From assembly GCA_902526085.1 (NCBI GenBank), contig CABZJN010000013.1, forward strand, positions 1 through 34,634: a stretch of DNA of 34,634 nt, in the 5' to 3' direction. The notes below the pieces were generated by a model that worked only from the letters and a program-made list of their open reading frames with translations, was not told the DNA's origin and did no database searches. The translations under genes were made by a program, and so were the position numbers. Source of the stretch: an uncultured Pelagibacteraceae bacterium (GTDB lineage: Bacteria > Pseudomonadota > Alphaproteobacteria > Pelagibacterales > Pelagibacteraceae). Positions 9,567 through 17,583 of this stretch are shown here, in pieces (position 1 is the stretch's first letter; every line of letters starts with the position of its first letter).

Positions 9567-10540
9567 CAAATTTGAATATTGATCATTGACTCCGGTAGTT
9601 CATCCCCAAAACATCTTTGATAATATTCAGCAATAGTGTTTTTTTCAGCATCATCACATTTGTTTAAAAATGTTACTCTAAATGCATATCCGATATCTTT
9701 GAAAATTTCAGAATTTTCTGCCCAATGTAAAACTGTTCTAGGACTCATTACTGTAGATATATCACCTGCCATAAATCCTTTTCTTGTAAGTGAAGCAACT
9801 TTTATCATGTTTGAAACTTGCTCTTTACCTTTAGGATTATTTAAATTTTTGTTCTTACCTAATATAATTTCCATTTCTTTATCTAAACTAAGATAGTTTA
9901 ATGTAGATACAATATTCCATCTATCCATTTGTCCCTGATTAATTTGTTGTGTCCCATGATATAATCCGGTTGTATCACCTAGTCCGACAGTATTTGTTGT
10001 TGCAAAAAGCCTAAAAAATTTATTTTGTTTAATTACTTTATTTTTATCTAATAGAGTAAAGCTACCTTCTGATTCAAGCACTCTCTGAATAACAAACATT
10101 ACATCTGGTCTTCCAGCGTCATATTCATCAAAAACTAAGGCCACAGGATTTTGAATTGACCAAGGTAATATTCCTTCTTTAAATTCAGTTATCTGTTTAC
10201 CATCTTTTATTACAATTGAATCTTTACCTATTAAGTCAATCCTACTCACATGACTATCGAGATTAATTCTAATGCAAGGCCAGTTTAGTCTAGCAGCAAT
10301 TTGTTCGATGTGAGTTGATTTTCCAGTTCCATGGTATCCTTGAATTAAAACTCTTTTGTTAAAAGAAAATCCTGACAAAATAGCTAATGTTGTATCTTTA
10401 TCGAACTTATAAGTTTTGTCGATTTCAGGGACGTACTCACTTGATTTTGAAAATGCATCAACCTCCATGTCACTTTCGATACCAAAAGTTTGCTTAATAG
10501 ATAACTTTATGTCAGGGGTATAGTTAATATTTGGTGTCAA
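9566..10540 (-). CDS. cobS: CobS-like AAA+ ATPase
   Basis: CobS is the MoxR-like AAA+ motor that works with CobT. Motifs seen: the N-terminal DMEVDAFS segment (24-31) typical of CobS, Walker A GYHGTGKS (68-75), Walker [12 protein letters not shown] (133-143), and sensor-region residues [12 protein letters not shown]. The start is TTG: an AAGGA sits 5 bases upstream, the next Met lies past the conserved N-terminus, and 324 aa is normal length. The gene overlaps the J-domain gene upstream by 17 bp and cobT downstream by 3 bp, so the three form one translationally coupled unit. Chelatase function is unproven here because CobN is not seen. Confidence 0.92.
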   Translation of the reverse strand: MTPNINYTPDIKLSIKQTFGIESDMEVDAFSKSSEYVPEIDKTYKFDKDTTLAILSGFSFNKRVLIQGYHGTGKSTHIEQIAARLNWPCIRINLDSHVSRIDLIGKDSIVIKDGKQITEFKEGILPWSIQNPVALVFDEYDAGRPDVMFVIQRVLESEGSFTLLDKNKVIKQNKFFRLFATTNTVGLGDTTGLYHGTQQINQGQMDRWNIVSTLNYLSLDKEMEIILGKNKNLNNPKGKEQVSNMIKVASLTRKGFMAGDISTVMSPRTVLHWAENSEIFKDIGYAFRVTFLNKCDDAEKNTIAEYYQRCFGDELPESMINIQI

Positions 10541-11057
10541 TTTTGTCCTTATATGTATTTTTTAATTGAGTGTAAGCCAAAGTTATTACTTTAAGCTTGT
10601 CTTCAAATTTTTTATTTCCAGAATTCATATCAGGGTGAAATTTTTTGACAAGCTTTTTAAATTTTTCTTGAACTTTTTCCCATTTTAATCCAACACTAAT
10701 CCCTAATATATTAAAGGCTTTTAAATCGTTATTATTGAATTTAAATTTATTCATATTATTAAAGTCATTATTAAATTTAAATTTATCCATCTCATCTTTT
10801 AAAGCATTACTCCAAAGAACTTTGAAGAAATTATCAGATGAACTAAAACTTTGTGTTGGTTTGTGCCAAGTCATGTCAGACCTTAAAAAATCAATTATTT
10901 GTTGATCACTCATACCTGTAAAATAATTCCAACTCTTATTAAATTCTTTAACATGGGTTAAACATAGTAATCTATAATCTTTGCTATTATCTCTTTCTTT
11001 AGGTGCTTTAAAAAGACCTTCCTCCGAGCAATTATTCCAATCGCAAATATTTTTCAT
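10524..11057 (-). CDS. J-domain (DnaJ-like) protein with N-terminal Cys/His cluster
   Basis: This 177-aa protein ends in a J domain (about residues 112-172) with the Hsp70-stimulating HPD motif at 141-143 (KKFHPDMN). The N-terminus has Cys5, Cys10, Cys32 and His35 (CDWNNC ... LCLTHV), a probable small zinc site, followed by the WNYFTGMS segment common in the alphaproteobacterial version. It likely recruits DnaK to a particular client; its location directly ahead of cobS and cobT suggests that client is the CobS/CobT assembly, which is inference. Residues about 92-109 hold an imperfect duplication of KFKFNN, visible in the DNA as a repeated ttaaatttaaattta. It is the first gene of the minus-strand unit and diverges from bolA across 20 bp. 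Confidence 0.82.
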   Translation of the reverse strand: MKNICDWNNCSEEGLFKAPKERDNSKDYRLLCLTHVKEFNKSWNYFTGMSDQQIIDFLRSDMTWHKPTQSFSSSDNFFKVLWSNALKDEMDKFKFNNDFNNMNKFKFNNNDLKAFNILGISVGLKWEKVQEKFKKLVKKFHPDMNSGNKKFEDKLKVITLAYTQLKNTYKDKIDTKY

Positions 11058-11077
11058 GATGTATAATACTTTATAAA
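11058..11077. promoter_or_regulatory. 20-bp divergent promoter space between J-domain gene and bolA
   Basis: The two start codons are separated by only 20 bp. A perfect -10 box TATAAT (11062-11067) points towards bolA, placing the transcript start about 3 bases before the ATG (11078), that is a nearly leaderless mRNA. On the other strand TATTAT (11068-11063) overlaps it and would give a leaderless J-domain transcript. Any -35 elements would lie inside the opposing coding regions. Read from sequence only. Confidence 0.4.
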
Positions 11078-11338
11078 ATGAACATTAATCAACTAATTGA
11101 AACTATAGAAAAAAAAATTTTGTCGCAGGATTGTATTTCAAATGTTTATATAGAGGACAAGTCTTTCTTACATAAAAATCACAAATCTAACGAAGATGGA
11201 AAATTTCATATTGTTCTTTTAATTGAGTCTCATGAGTTAAAGAATAAAAGCAAGTTATATTCAACAAGGTTTATTTACAAAATTTTAGATGATGAATTAA
11301 AAAAATATATTCATTCGCTGCAAATCAAATTAATTTAA
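11078..11338 (+). CDS. bolA: BolA family protein
   Basis: This 86-aa protein matches the BolA fold: N-terminal helix INQLIETIEKKI, the strand and loop region with DKSFLHKNHK, then GKFHIVLLIESHELKNKSKLYSTRFIYKIL and a C-terminal strand HSLQIKLI. BolA proteins pair with monothiol glutaredoxins in Fe-S cluster trafficking or act in stress and morphology control. The conserved His residues of the FHI strand and the HKNH loop are possible cluster ligands. The size is typical. It diverges from the J-domain gene, an arrangement seen in other alphaproteobacteria, and its 3' end overlaps the convergent aroB by 9 bp. No Shine-Dalgarno sequence is visible, in line with a leaderless message. Confidence 0.82.
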   Translation: MNINQLIETIEKKILSQDCISNVYIEDKSFLHKNHKSNEDGKFHIVLLIESHELKNKSKLYSTRFIYKILDDELKKYIHSLQIKLI

Positions 11339-12433
11339 ACTACTAGATAAATATTTTTTTAAATTTGTGGGGTTAATCTGAAAGTCAATTATTATTTTTC
11401 CAAAATCTTTCACTAAAATTAAGTTAATATTACTTGAATTATTTTTCTTATCACTTCTCATATAATTCATAATTTTAGATACATGTCTTTTTTTAAATAA
11501 TTTTTCAATTTTTGGTTTCATCTCTATTCTATTAATATGATTTAAAATAATATTAAATTTTGGTTTTGTTAAAATTTTTCTATTAAAACTGAATTCAACT
11601 GCATTTTTAATGCCTAAAATTACAGCTTCTCCATGATTTAATTTTTTAGAAAAACCTAAAGTAGACTCATAAGCATGAGCAAAGGTATGGCCTAAATTTA
11701 ATACCTTTCTGTAGTTCTTCTCTTTCTCATCCTTTTCTACAACTCTTTTTTTTAAATTACAGCTTTTAATAATGGATCGTTCAATGAAAGGTGATTTTAA
11801 TTTTAAAATTTTTTTTAAATTTTTATCTAAATAGAGAAAATTATTAAAATTATCTATAATACTACTTTTTAATATTTCAGCATATCCACAAATAATTTCT
11901 CTTTCCGGCAAAGAAGCTAAAATATTCATGTCAGAAACAACCAAATCAGGTTGATAAAAACTTCCAATCAAATTTTTTCCAAATTTATTATTTACACCTG
12001 TTTTGCCTCCTATGGATGAATCCACTTGAGCCAGTAAAGTCGTGGGAATATTTATAAGTTTCATGCCTCTTTTGAATGTACTAGATGCAAACCCAACTAT
12101 ATCCCCAATAATTCCTCCACCAAAAGAAATAATGCAATCTTCTCTGTTAAATCTATTTTCAAATAAAACTTTATGAATTTTTTCAATTGTTTGGTAATTC
12201 TTATTTTTTTCTGATGCTTCAATTTCTATTTTAACAAGTTTATTTGTTTTTAACTTTTTGTATAAGAGTCTTTTAAACTTTTGAGGAATATTTTTATCTG
12301 TAACGATTAAACATTTATCAAATTTTAGACGGTTAGCCTTTAAAATTTTATCAATTTTAACAATCAAATCTCTTCCAATTACAATTGAGTAGTTCTTATT
12401 GCTTGTTTTAATTGAAATTTTATTTGTATTCAT
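11330..12433 (-). CDS. aroB: 3-dehydroquinate synthase
   Basis: AroB converts DAHP to 3-dehydroquinate, the second step of the shikimate route to aromatic amino acids, using NAD and a metal ion. Seen: the NAD-binding GGGIIGDIVGFASSTFKRG region (about 105-123), the PTTLLAQVDSSIGGKTGVN block (about 130-148), and metal-ligand regions including EILKSS, LNLGHTFAHAYE (about 246-257) and LNHGEAVILG (about 265-274). At 367 aa it is full length. The start overlaps the end of aroK by 14 bp, so the two are co-translated, as is common for aroK-aroB. Its 3' end overlaps bolA on the other strand. Confidence 0.96.
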   Translation of the reverse strand: MNTNKISIKTSNKNYSIVIGRDLIVKIDKILKANRLKFDKCLIVTDKNIPQKFKRLLYKKLKTNKLVKIEIEASEKNKNYQTIEKIHKVLFENRFNREDCIISFGGGIIGDIVGFASSTFKRGMKLINIPTTLLAQVDSSIGGKTGVNNKFGKNLIGSFYQPDLVVSDMNILASLPEREIICGYAEILKSSIIDNFNNFLYLDKNLKKILKLKSPFIERSIIKSCNLKKRVVEKDEKEKNYRKVLNLGHTFAHAYESTLGFSKKLNHGEAVILGIKNAVEFSFNRKILTKPKFNIILNHINRIEMKPKIEKLFKKRHVSKIMNYMRSDKKNNSSNINLILVKDFGKIIIDFQINPTNLKKYLSSSLN

Positions 12434-12932
12434 AAATTTCTAATATCTTATTTATAATTTCAACTTTGTCTAATTTATCACAATTAATCCTGTAATTAGA
12501 TAAAATATAAAATTTTGATCTTTCTTTTATTAAATTATTAATTTGACCCTTAGTAAGATTAATTGCCAATGGTCTTTTCTTGCTCTTATATATTCTTTTT
12601 ATTATTGTTTCATTTTTCCAATCTAGCCAAAAAGATAAACAATTTTTCTTACACATTTTTCTGATTGAGGCATTTATAAAACCTCCTCCACCTAAAGATA
12701 TTACAGAATTTTCTGAACTAAGAAATTTCAAAGATATTTTTTCTTCAATTTTACGAAAATATTTCTCACCATATTTAGTAAAAATTTCTGAAATTTTAGA
12801 ATCCTCAATTTCTTCAATTTTTTGATCAATATCAATAAATGTTAAGTTTAATTTTTTTGACAAAATTTTGCCAATGGATGATTTTCCAGATCCCATCATT
12901 CCAATTAATACAATATTTTTATTTGATTTCAT
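12420..12932 (-). CDS. aroK: Shikimate kinase
   Basis: It phosphorylates shikimate at the 3-position with ATP in the aromatic amino acid pathway. The P-loop GMMGSGKSS (residues 11-19), the shikimate-binding FIDIDQ (32-37, DxD type), YFRKIE with the substrate arginine (about 59-64) and GGGGF (about 80-84) are all present; a lid arginine lies in SKKRPLA. The 170-aa length is usual. It is the first gene of an aroK-aroB unit and diverges from the plus-strand 60-aa membrane protein gene across about 55 bp that must hold both promoters. Confidence 0.95.
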   Translation of the reverse strand: MKSNKNIVLIGMMGSGKSSIGKILSKKLNLTFIDIDQKIEEIEDSKISEIFTKYGEKYFRKIEEKISLKFLSSENSVISLGGGGFINASIRKMCKKNCLSFWLDWKNETIIKRIYKSKKRPLAINLTKGQINNLIKERSKFYILSNYRINCDKLDKVEIINKILEIYEYK

Positions 12933-12987
12933 GAGTTTCTATATTGAAAAAACACAAATATGTCTTATTTTGAAATTATTAAATTAT

Positions 12988-13170
12988 ATGCAATTTACAA
13001 AAAATACAAGTAAAGACAAAATTTTTAGCTTAGGGACAATTTTAAAAATTATTATAGCAATTTTTATAATTGTATTTGGCATTATTGTGATTAACCAGAT
13101 TGATTTGCCCGCTCCAGACAAACAAATTGAAAAAATTTTACCAAATGAAAATTTCAAAACAATTAAGTAA
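12988..13170 (+). CDS. Small single-pass membrane protein, unknown
   Basis: A 60-aa frame from the ATG at 12988 has a polar, lysine-containing N-terminus, one strongly hydrophobic stretch (about residues 18-37, GTILKIIIAIFIIVFGIIVI) and a short C-terminal tail with LPAPDKQIEKILP. Longer starts would run into the aroK region and are not credible. The tail would lie in the periplasm if the N-terminus is cytoplasmic. Its 3' end overlaps the next gene by 26 bp. A possible promoter (TTGAAA near 12943, TATTTT about 16 bases later) precedes it. Function unknown; the tight link to the exported 579-aa protein suggests joint action at the envelope. Confidence 0.55.
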   Translation: MQFTKNTSKDKIFSLGTILKIIIAIFIIVFGIIVINQIDLPAPDKQIEKILPNENFKTIK

Positions 13171-14881
13171 GATTTTAATTTCTGCTTCTTTTTTTTTGTT
13201 TGTTCTATCAGCCCAAGCTCAGGAAGTTAAAGAGATTTGGTCAGAAATAGAAAAAAAAGAGATTGAAAATACTAAATCAAAAAATAATGTAGGCACATCT
13301 GTTAATACAGATCAGCTTGAAGGCATAAAAGTAAAACTTTCTGATGAGAATATTGTAGTCGATCAAAATTTAGATAATTCTAATATTCTATTGGCTGGAT
13401 TATTTGACCCTGACGACAATGATCTAAACTTAGATATGTGGTCAAAAACTGATGGAATAAAAATAAAAAAGTTACTGGAAAAAATACAGTCAAAAAATTT
13501 ATCAAGTTTCTCTGAAAGGTTAATGGATGTAGCATTGTTAACAAACTCTTATGTGCCAAATCAAAATTTTTCATTAAATGAATTCGAAAATTTTACACTT
13601 GACCATCTAATTAAAAAAAAAGATTTTGATTTAGTTGAAGAATTTATTCAAAAAAATTCATCAATAAATGATAAAGAAAGACTTATAAAACACGTAGCTG
13701 ATTACTACTTGTCATTAAACAAAATAGAAAATTCTTGCTCTGCTATTGATAGTTTGAGTTTAATAAATGATGAATATTTATCATATTTCAAAATTTATTG
13801 CTTAATAACTCATAATAAAAAAGATGAGGCTCAGTTGTTGTTTGATCTTAACTCTGAGCTAGAATCTTTAAATGAATTTTTTGTTAAAAAATTTGAGGTA
13901 TTGATGGGATATGAGGATAATAACTTTATATTGTCTGATGAAAATGTTCTTTATTTTCACCTATCTCACAAAACAGATAAGAATTTTTTATACTATCCAT
14001 CTGTAGACTCTGATGAATTTATTTGGAAATATTTGTCTAACTCGAATTTACTTAAAAATTTAAATGATTTTAATCTCAGTGATATCGATCAGGTTAAGTT
14101 TTTAGAGAAAGCAACTAGTGAAGGTATTTTTGATGAAAGTGATCTGTTGAATTTGTACAAAAAATTCAAATTTGAGATTGATGACCTAATTAATTATGAA
14201 GACGCAATAAAAAACTTACCAGATCATGAAGGAAGGGCTTTAATGTATCAGAGGTTTTTATTAACTGATAATCTAGAAAATAAACTCTCATTATTGTCAA
14301 AATTGAATAATTCCTTTGAAAACTCAAATTATAAAAAATCATTTGACGATGAACTATCTAAGTTATTAAAAAAAATGGACAAAAAGGAAATTCCCCCGAA
14401 GTTTTTCGAATTCTACCAAGCTAATTTAATTACTGCAGAAAATAGAAAAAATAAAATTAAGTTTAATAACGAAGTTTTTCATCAATCAAAAGTATTAAAT
14501 TATTTTTTGAACAAGCAAAGTCTACCTAAAACACAAAAATTAACTGACAATTTGTTGTCAAAGATGAAAAAAGATAAAAATTACTCTTTCGACTTTAAAG
14601 ATGTTGTATTACTGCAATCATTGAGATCAGATGGAATTCAAATAGATCAAATAGATGAACTCTCTCAGTATAAATCTGAATTAAATTCTGAAATTGACAA
14701 AATGATAGAGAATAAGGAGTCGGGGATGATACTATTAAAATTAGTTGAGATTATTGGTGAAAAAGAATTGAATGAATTAAATAGTGAGTCACTAAATTTT
14801 ATAATTGAAATTATGAACAGAACAAAATTAATTAGCTTGAGAAACGAACTATTGTTGGAAATTCTTCCATTAAAAGTTTAG
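13145..14881 (+). CDS. Large exported protein of unknown function, 579 aa
   Basis: An ATG at 13145 gives a textbook signal peptide (MKISKQLSKILISASFFLFVLSAQA, cleavage before QEVKE); the in-frame TTG at 13100 would bury it behind a 15-residue extension, so it is rejected. The mature protein is acidic, rich in L, K, D, N and S, and looks almost entirely alpha-helical, in the style of helical-repeat scaffolds, though I see no clean TPR consensus. A lone Cys pair occurs around ENSCSAI and IYCLIT. It is followed 16 bp later by def. Probably a periplasmic or envelope-associated scaffold; that is an inference from composition. Confidence 0.7.
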   Translation: MKISKQLSKILISASFFLFVLSAQAQEVKEIWSEIEKKEIENTKSKNNVGTSVNTDQLEGIKVKLSDENIVVDQNLDNSNILLAGLFDPDDNDLNLDMWSKTDGIKIKKLLEKIQSKNLSSFSERLMDVALLTNSYVPNQNFSLNEFENFTLDHLIKKKDFDLVEEFIQKNSSINDKERLIKHVADYYLSLNKIENSCSAIDSLSLINDEYLSYFKIYCLITHNKKDEAQLLFDLNSELESLNEFFVKKFEVLMGYEDNNFILSDENVLYFHLSHKTDKNFLYYPSVDSDEFIWKYLSNSNLLKNLNDFNLSDIDQVKFLEKATSEGIFDESDLLNLYKKFKFEIDDLINYEDAIKNLPDHEGRALMYQRFLLTDNLENKLSLLSKLNNSFENSNYKKSFDDELSKLLKKMDKKEIPPKFFEFYQANLITAENRKNKIKFNNEVFHQSKVLNYFLNKQSLPKTQKLTDNLLSKMKKDKNYSFDFKDVVLLQSLRSDGIQIDQIDELSQYKSELNSEIDKMIENKESGMILLKLVEIIGEKELNELNSESLNFIIEIMNRTKLISLRNELLLEILPLKV

Positions 14882-14897
14882 AATATTGCAATCAATT

Positions 14898-15419
14898 ATG
14901 ACAATAAAAAATATTATAACTGAACCTAACGAGATTTTAAGACAAGTCTCAAAACCAGTACCAACAGTGGGTAATGAAGAGAGAAAGTTAATGGATGACA
15001 TGTTGGAAACAATGTATGCAGCTAATGGTATTGGTTTAGCAGCAATTCAAATTGGTGTTCCTAAAAGGATTATAGTGATGGATATTTCAAAGGATGGAAA
15101 GAAAAATCCAATGTATTTTGTAAATCCTATAATTAAAAACAAAGATAAAGAAAAAACTACATATGAGGAGGGATGTTTATCTGTCCCTAATTATTTCGCA
15201 GAAGTTGACAGACCTAAATATTGTGAGGTTGAATATTTAGATTATAATGGAGAAAATAAAATTTTAGAAGCCAATGGGCTCCTTGCAACTTGTATACAAC
15301 ATGAAATGGATCATCTTGAAGGAATTCTATTTATAGACTACTTATCAAAATTGAAAAAAACAATGATTATAAAAAAATTATCAAAAAAAAAAAATCCTCC
15401 TGATAGAATTATTGTTTAA
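14898..15419 (+). CDS. def: Peptide deformylase
   Basis: Def removes the N-formyl group from nascent proteins, a metal-dependent step that complements fmt. All three active-site motifs are seen: GIGLAAIQIG (motif 1), EEGCLSVP with the metal-binding Cys (motif 2) and QHEMDHLEG with both His ligands and the catalytic Glu (motif 3). A TTG at 14886 is in frame but the ATG at 14898 fits the family N-terminus (MTIKNIITEPNEILR), giving 173 aa, a normal length. The stop overlaps the fmt ATG by one base (TAATG), so def and fmt are translated together, the classic arrangement. Confidence 0.95.
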   Translation: MTIKNIITEPNEILRQVSKPVPTVGNEERKLMDDMLETMYAANGIGLAAIQIGVPKRIIVMDISKDGKKNPMYFVNPIIKNKDKEKTTYEEGCLSVPNYFAEVDRPKYCEVEYLDYNGENKILEANGLLATCIQHEMDHLEGILFIDYLSKLKKTMIIKKLSKKKNPPDRIIV

Positions 15420-16339
15420 TGAGCAAAAAAATTGCTTTCATGGGTACTCCCAATATTTCTGGGCAAATACTCAAATCATTGTATCAAAATGGTTTTGATA
15501 TTGATGTTGTTTATACTCAACCACCTGTAGCATCAAATAGAGGATACAAATTAAATAAGTCACCAGTTCACATAATGGCTGAAATATTGAATATTCCAGT
15601 TAGAACTCCAATTGTATTAGATAATACTGAAGAAAAAAACTTTATTCACAAACAAAATATAAGTTTAGGTATCGTTGTTGCTTACGGGCAGATTCTAAAA
15701 AAAGATATTTTAGAAATTCCAAAATATGGGTGGATAAATATTCATTATTCACTTTTACCAAAATTACGAGGTGCAGCTCCCATTCAAAGAGCAATTATGG
15801 AAAATGAAACATCAACAGGTATTTCTATAATGAAAATTGATGAGGGTTTAGACTCTGGTCCCGTCTGCAATCAATATTCTATAAATATTTTAGAAAATGA
15901 AAATAGTGAGGATTTATCGCAAAGATTAAGTAATCTAGCATCTGAAAAAATACTACAAAATATTGATGATATATTTGATAACAAAGCAAATTTTAAAGAA
16001 CAAGATCATAGCAAATCTACATATGCAAAAAAAATTAAAAAAGAAGAAGGAAAAATAAATTGGAAGGACAGTAATTTAAAAATAATAGGAAAAATTAATG
16101 GTCTATATCCTAATCCAGGAGGTTGGTTTGAATTTAAAGGGGAAAGATACAAGATACTAAGAGCAGAAAAATCAATTTTAAGTGGTAAATCAGGACATGT
16201 CATATCAGATAATTTTGAAATTGGTTGTGGTGAAAATTCAATAAAAATCATTGAGATACAAAGACAAGGTAAAACAGTTCAAAAAACCAAGGAATTTCTG
16301 CGTGGTAGCCACATTACCAAAGGCACTGATTTGAATTAA
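15419..16339 (+). CDS. fmt: Methionyl-tRNA formyltransferase
   Basis: Fmt formylates Met on initiator tRNA using 10-formyl-THF. Seen: N-terminal MGTPNISGQIL, the catalytic Asn/His of WINIHYSLLP (about residues 104-113) followed by RGAAPIQRAI, and the catalytic Asp in MKIDEGLDSGPV (about 139-150). The C-terminal oligonucleotide-binding domain (from about 205) with NPGGWFEF is complete, for a normal 306 aa. It overlaps def by one base and is followed by truA after 2 bp. Confidence 0.95.
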   Translation: MSKKIAFMGTPNISGQILKSLYQNGFDIDVVYTQPPVASNRGYKLNKSPVHIMAEILNIPVRTPIVLDNTEEKNFIHKQNISLGIVVAYGQILKKDILEIPKYGWINIHYSLLPKLRGAAPIQRAIMENETSTGISIMKIDEGLDSGPVCNQYSINILENENSEDLSQRLSNLASEKILQNIDDIFDNKANFKEQDHSKSTYAKKIKKEEGKINWKDSNLKIIGKINGLYPNPGGWFEFKGERYKILRAEKSILSGKSGHVISDNFEIGCGENSIKIIEIQRQGKTVQKTKEFLRGSHITKGTDLN

Positions 16340-16341
16340 AC

Positions 16342-17082
16342 ATGTTCAGATATCAAATTCTAATCGAATATGTTGGATCTTCTTTCATAGGTTGGCAGGT
16401 ACAAACAAAAGGCAAAACTATACAAGGATTAATTCAAAAAAAAATTTCATATCTTTTAAATGATAAGATTACACTTATTGGTTCGGGAAGAACAGATACT
16501 GGTGTTCATGCAATTGAGCAATCTGCACATTTTGATGTCAATGAAAAAATCCAACATTTAAATAAATTTTTAAAATCAATTAATTATTTTTTAAATAAAT
16601 ACGAAATAGCCATTTTAAAAATAAAAAGAAAAAATATGAGATTTCACGCTCGTTTTTCTGCAAAAGAGAGACTTTATAAATATGTTATTTTCAATCAATT
16701 AAGTAAACCGATCCTTCAAAATAAGCGAGGATGGTTTGTTATTAAAAATCTTGAATTAGAGATAATGAAAAAAGCAGCAAAAAAGTTAATTGGAACTCAT
16801 GATTTTTCAACTTTTAGAGCATCTGGATGTAATGCAAAGAGCCCAATTAGATCAATTAAATCTGTTAAAATTAAAAAAACAAAAAACAAAATTGAAATAG
16901 AGTTTAGATCTCAATCCTTTTTAAAACAACAAGTTAGATCAATGGTTGGTTGTTTAAAATATATTGGTGAAAAAAAGTGGACATTAAAAAAATTTACAAG
17001 TGTAATCAAATCGAAAAATAGAAATTTATGCGCACCTCCAGCACCAGCAGAAGGTTTATTTTTGAAAAAAGTCTTATACTAA
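16342..17082 (+). CDS. truA: tRNA pseudouridine synthase A
   Basis: TruA makes pseudouridine at positions 38-40 of many tRNAs. The catalytic Asp is in GSGRTDTGVHA (about residues 47-57); YVGSSFIGWQVQ near the N-terminus and the RFHARFSAKERLYKYVI block (about 94-110) are family hallmarks, as is FLKQQVRSMVGCL near 193-205. At 246 aa it is full length. It is the last gene of the def-fmt-truA unit and its end overlaps the convergent SET-domain gene by 4 bp. Confidence 0.94.
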   Translation: MFRYQILIEYVGSSFIGWQVQTKGKTIQGLIQKKISYLLNDKITLIGSGRTDTGVHAIEQSAHFDVNEKIQHLNKFLKSINYFLNKYEIAILKIKRKNMRFHARFSAKERLYKYVIFNQLSKPILQNKRGWFVIKNLELEIMKKAAKKLIGTHDFSTFRASGCNAKSPIRSIKSVKIKKTKNKIEIEFRSQSFLKQQVRSMVGCLKYIGEKKWTLKKFTSVIKSKNRNLCAPPAPAEGLFLKKVLY

Positions 17083-17552
17083 TTTTTCCTATTACTCATT
17101 GCGAATTTTTTATTAATTCTCCACCTTGATTCTGCTCTCACGATGTAGCCACAACAATTTTTTGACTTACATTTACAAGGAAATTGTTTGTAATCTTTGT
17201 CATAACCAAATCCATAGTCACAAGTTAATTCCTCACCTTTTTTTATATTTTTTATAGCCTTAACCCAAATTTTAAGCCCTTTACCATCGTAGTCACAGTT
17301 ATTCTCACAAGAGTGATTTATTAGACCAGCTGTATTCCATGGGAAATCTCCATCGAGATCATATCTTTTATTTATTGTGAATAAATATATTGGTTTACTA
17401 TTATCGTATTTATCAGAATTCTCAGTTTGTTTTTTAGTAATTAATTTTCCGATGTAATCTATTATTTTTTCACCTTCTTTTATATCTCTAGTGGCGTAAA
17501 GTCCTTTACCTTTTTTATCAATGTCAGACTTTTTAATCTTATATAATTTCAT
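17079..17552 (-). CDS. SET-domain protein (putative lysine methyltransferase) with post-SET zinc motif
   Basis: This 157-aa protein is little more than a SET domain, the fold of protein lysine methyltransferases using S-adenosylmethionine. Seen: GKGLYATRDIKEGE (16-28), the cofactor/active-site knot NHSCENNC (79-86), GEELTCDYGFGY (106-117) with the catalytic-type Tyr, and a post-SET cluster C126-x-C128-x4-C133 which with Cys82 could bind zinc. The ATG at 17552 gives the cleanest domain start; an in-frame TTG at 17591 would add 13 residues and overlap the upstream gene by 8 bp, and cannot be excluded. No Shine-Dalgarno favours either. It lies directly after a histone-deacetylase-like gene. The substrate (a ribosomal or nucleoid protein, for instance) is unknown. 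Confidence 0.82.
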   Translation of the reverse strand: MKLYKIKKSDIDKKGKGLYATRDIKEGEKIIDYIGKLITKKQTENSDKYDNSKPIYLFTINKRYDLDGDFPWNTAGLINHSCENNCDYDGKGLKIWVKAIKNIKKGEELTCDYGFGYDKDYKQFPCKCKSKNCCGYIVRAESRWRINKKFAMSNRKN

Positions 17553-17583
17553 GTGTTTGTGTTTATTGATTAAAAAAATATTA

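Noticed and set aside
7773..10540. Calling cobS/cobT proof of cobalamin synthesis
   Set aside because: No CobN or other corrin gene is visible; family membership alone does not establish the pathway.
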